DNA of 6,267 bases from Acidobacteriota bacterium (GTDB lineage: Bacteria; Actinomycetota; Acidimicrobiia; Spongiisociales; UBA5794): assembly GCA_004356175.1 (NCBI GenBank), contig SMXV01000002.1:1-6267 (forward strand). Direction: 5' to 3'. The notes below the pieces were generated by a model. The model was not told where the DNA came from, made no database searches, and saw nothing but the letters and a program-made list of their open reading frames with translations. Numbering within the stretch: position 1 is the stretch's first letter; the number at the start of each line of letters is the position of its first letter. This document shows positions 6,131-6,267 of this stretch, one piece after another. A program made the translations under genes and the position numbers.

Positions 6131-6267
6131 ATGCAGCCAGTCATTGGTATCACCACGCGACCCCAGATCGTGAAATCGTCCGGCGGTATGATTCCCAGCC
6201 AGCTCGTGACACACACCTACATCGACAGCGTGACACGTTCTGGCGGCGTCCCCGTTCTGCTTGTTCC
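6131..6267 (+). CDS. Peptidase C26 / gamma-glutamyl-GABA hydrolase-like class I glutamine amidotransferase, N-terminal part
   Basis: The first 45 codons of an ORF that runs off the window end. The N-terminus PVIGITTRP (3-11), followed by Y-I-D-S-V-x-R-S-G-G-V-P-V-L-L-V (30-45), is the typical opening of the PuuD-like peptidase C26 family: a first beta strand with ITTRP, a helix with Tyr and Ala/Ser before GG, then the strand P-V-L-L. These enzymes hydrolyse gamma-glutamyl amides, for example gamma-glutamyl-GABA in putrescine breakdown, using a Cys-His-Glu triad that lies beyond the window. The exact substrate therefore cannot be stated. The ATG choice is supported by the -10-like hexamer six bases upstream and by the family N-terminus starting at residue 3. 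The gene is divergent from bS22 across a 135-base gap. Confidence 0.88.
   Translation, partial: MQPVIGITTRPQIVKSSGGMIPSQLVTHTYIDSVTRSGGVPVLLV

Noticed and set aside
1..6267. A defence system, CRISPR array, mobile element or new multi-gene system
   Set aside because: I found no transposase, integrase, tandem repeats, spacer-repeat pattern, nuclease or toxin-antitoxin pair. The genes are housekeeping or transport types with separate promoters.

Overview
The window looks like ordinary chromosome from a moderately GC-rich actinobacterium. I judge GC at roughly 55-60% by eye. The best lineage clue is a 30-residue, very basic ORF matching the small ribosomal protein bS22 (AURKAIP1/COX24 domain), a subunit characterised in mycobacteria. 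An actinobacterial-type PAC2 protein and leaderless-style starts agree with this. A lineage such as Acidimicrobiia is possible, but I cannot prove it from the sequence.

Layout, left to right. (1) 1-812, +: C-terminal part of a copper-exporting P1B-1 ATPase whose 5' end lies outside the window. (2) 996-3191, -: an APC-superfamily permease fused to two universal-stress-protein-like domains, convergent with the ATPase. (3) 3192-3314: a divergent promoter region. (4) 3315-4612, +: a tight two-gene operon of a PAC2-family protein and a small four-helix membrane protein of CopD/HemJ type. (5) 4669-5790, -: a fold-type I (class V) PLP enzyme with kynureninase-like active-site features, convergent with the operon. 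(6) 5865-5898: a perfect 13-bp hairpin just downstream of (7) the bS22 gene, 5903-5995, -. (8) 6131 to the window end, +: the start of a peptidase C26 / gamma-glutamyl-GABA hydrolase-like gene, divergent from bS22.

The genes do not form one pathway. Strand changes, convergent gaps with weak dyads and separate promoters suggest five or six independent transcription units. The clearest recurring signal is regulatory: three independent genes (3315, 5790, 6131) have a TAnnnT hexamer ending exactly six bases before ATG and no clear Shine-Dalgarno sequence, as expected for leaderless mRNAs. The bS22 gene instead has a GAGGA eight bases before its ATG. I found no mobile element, CRISPR array, tRNA or rRNA, and no convincing sign of a new multi-gene system. 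No gene-free stretch exceeds 300 bases.
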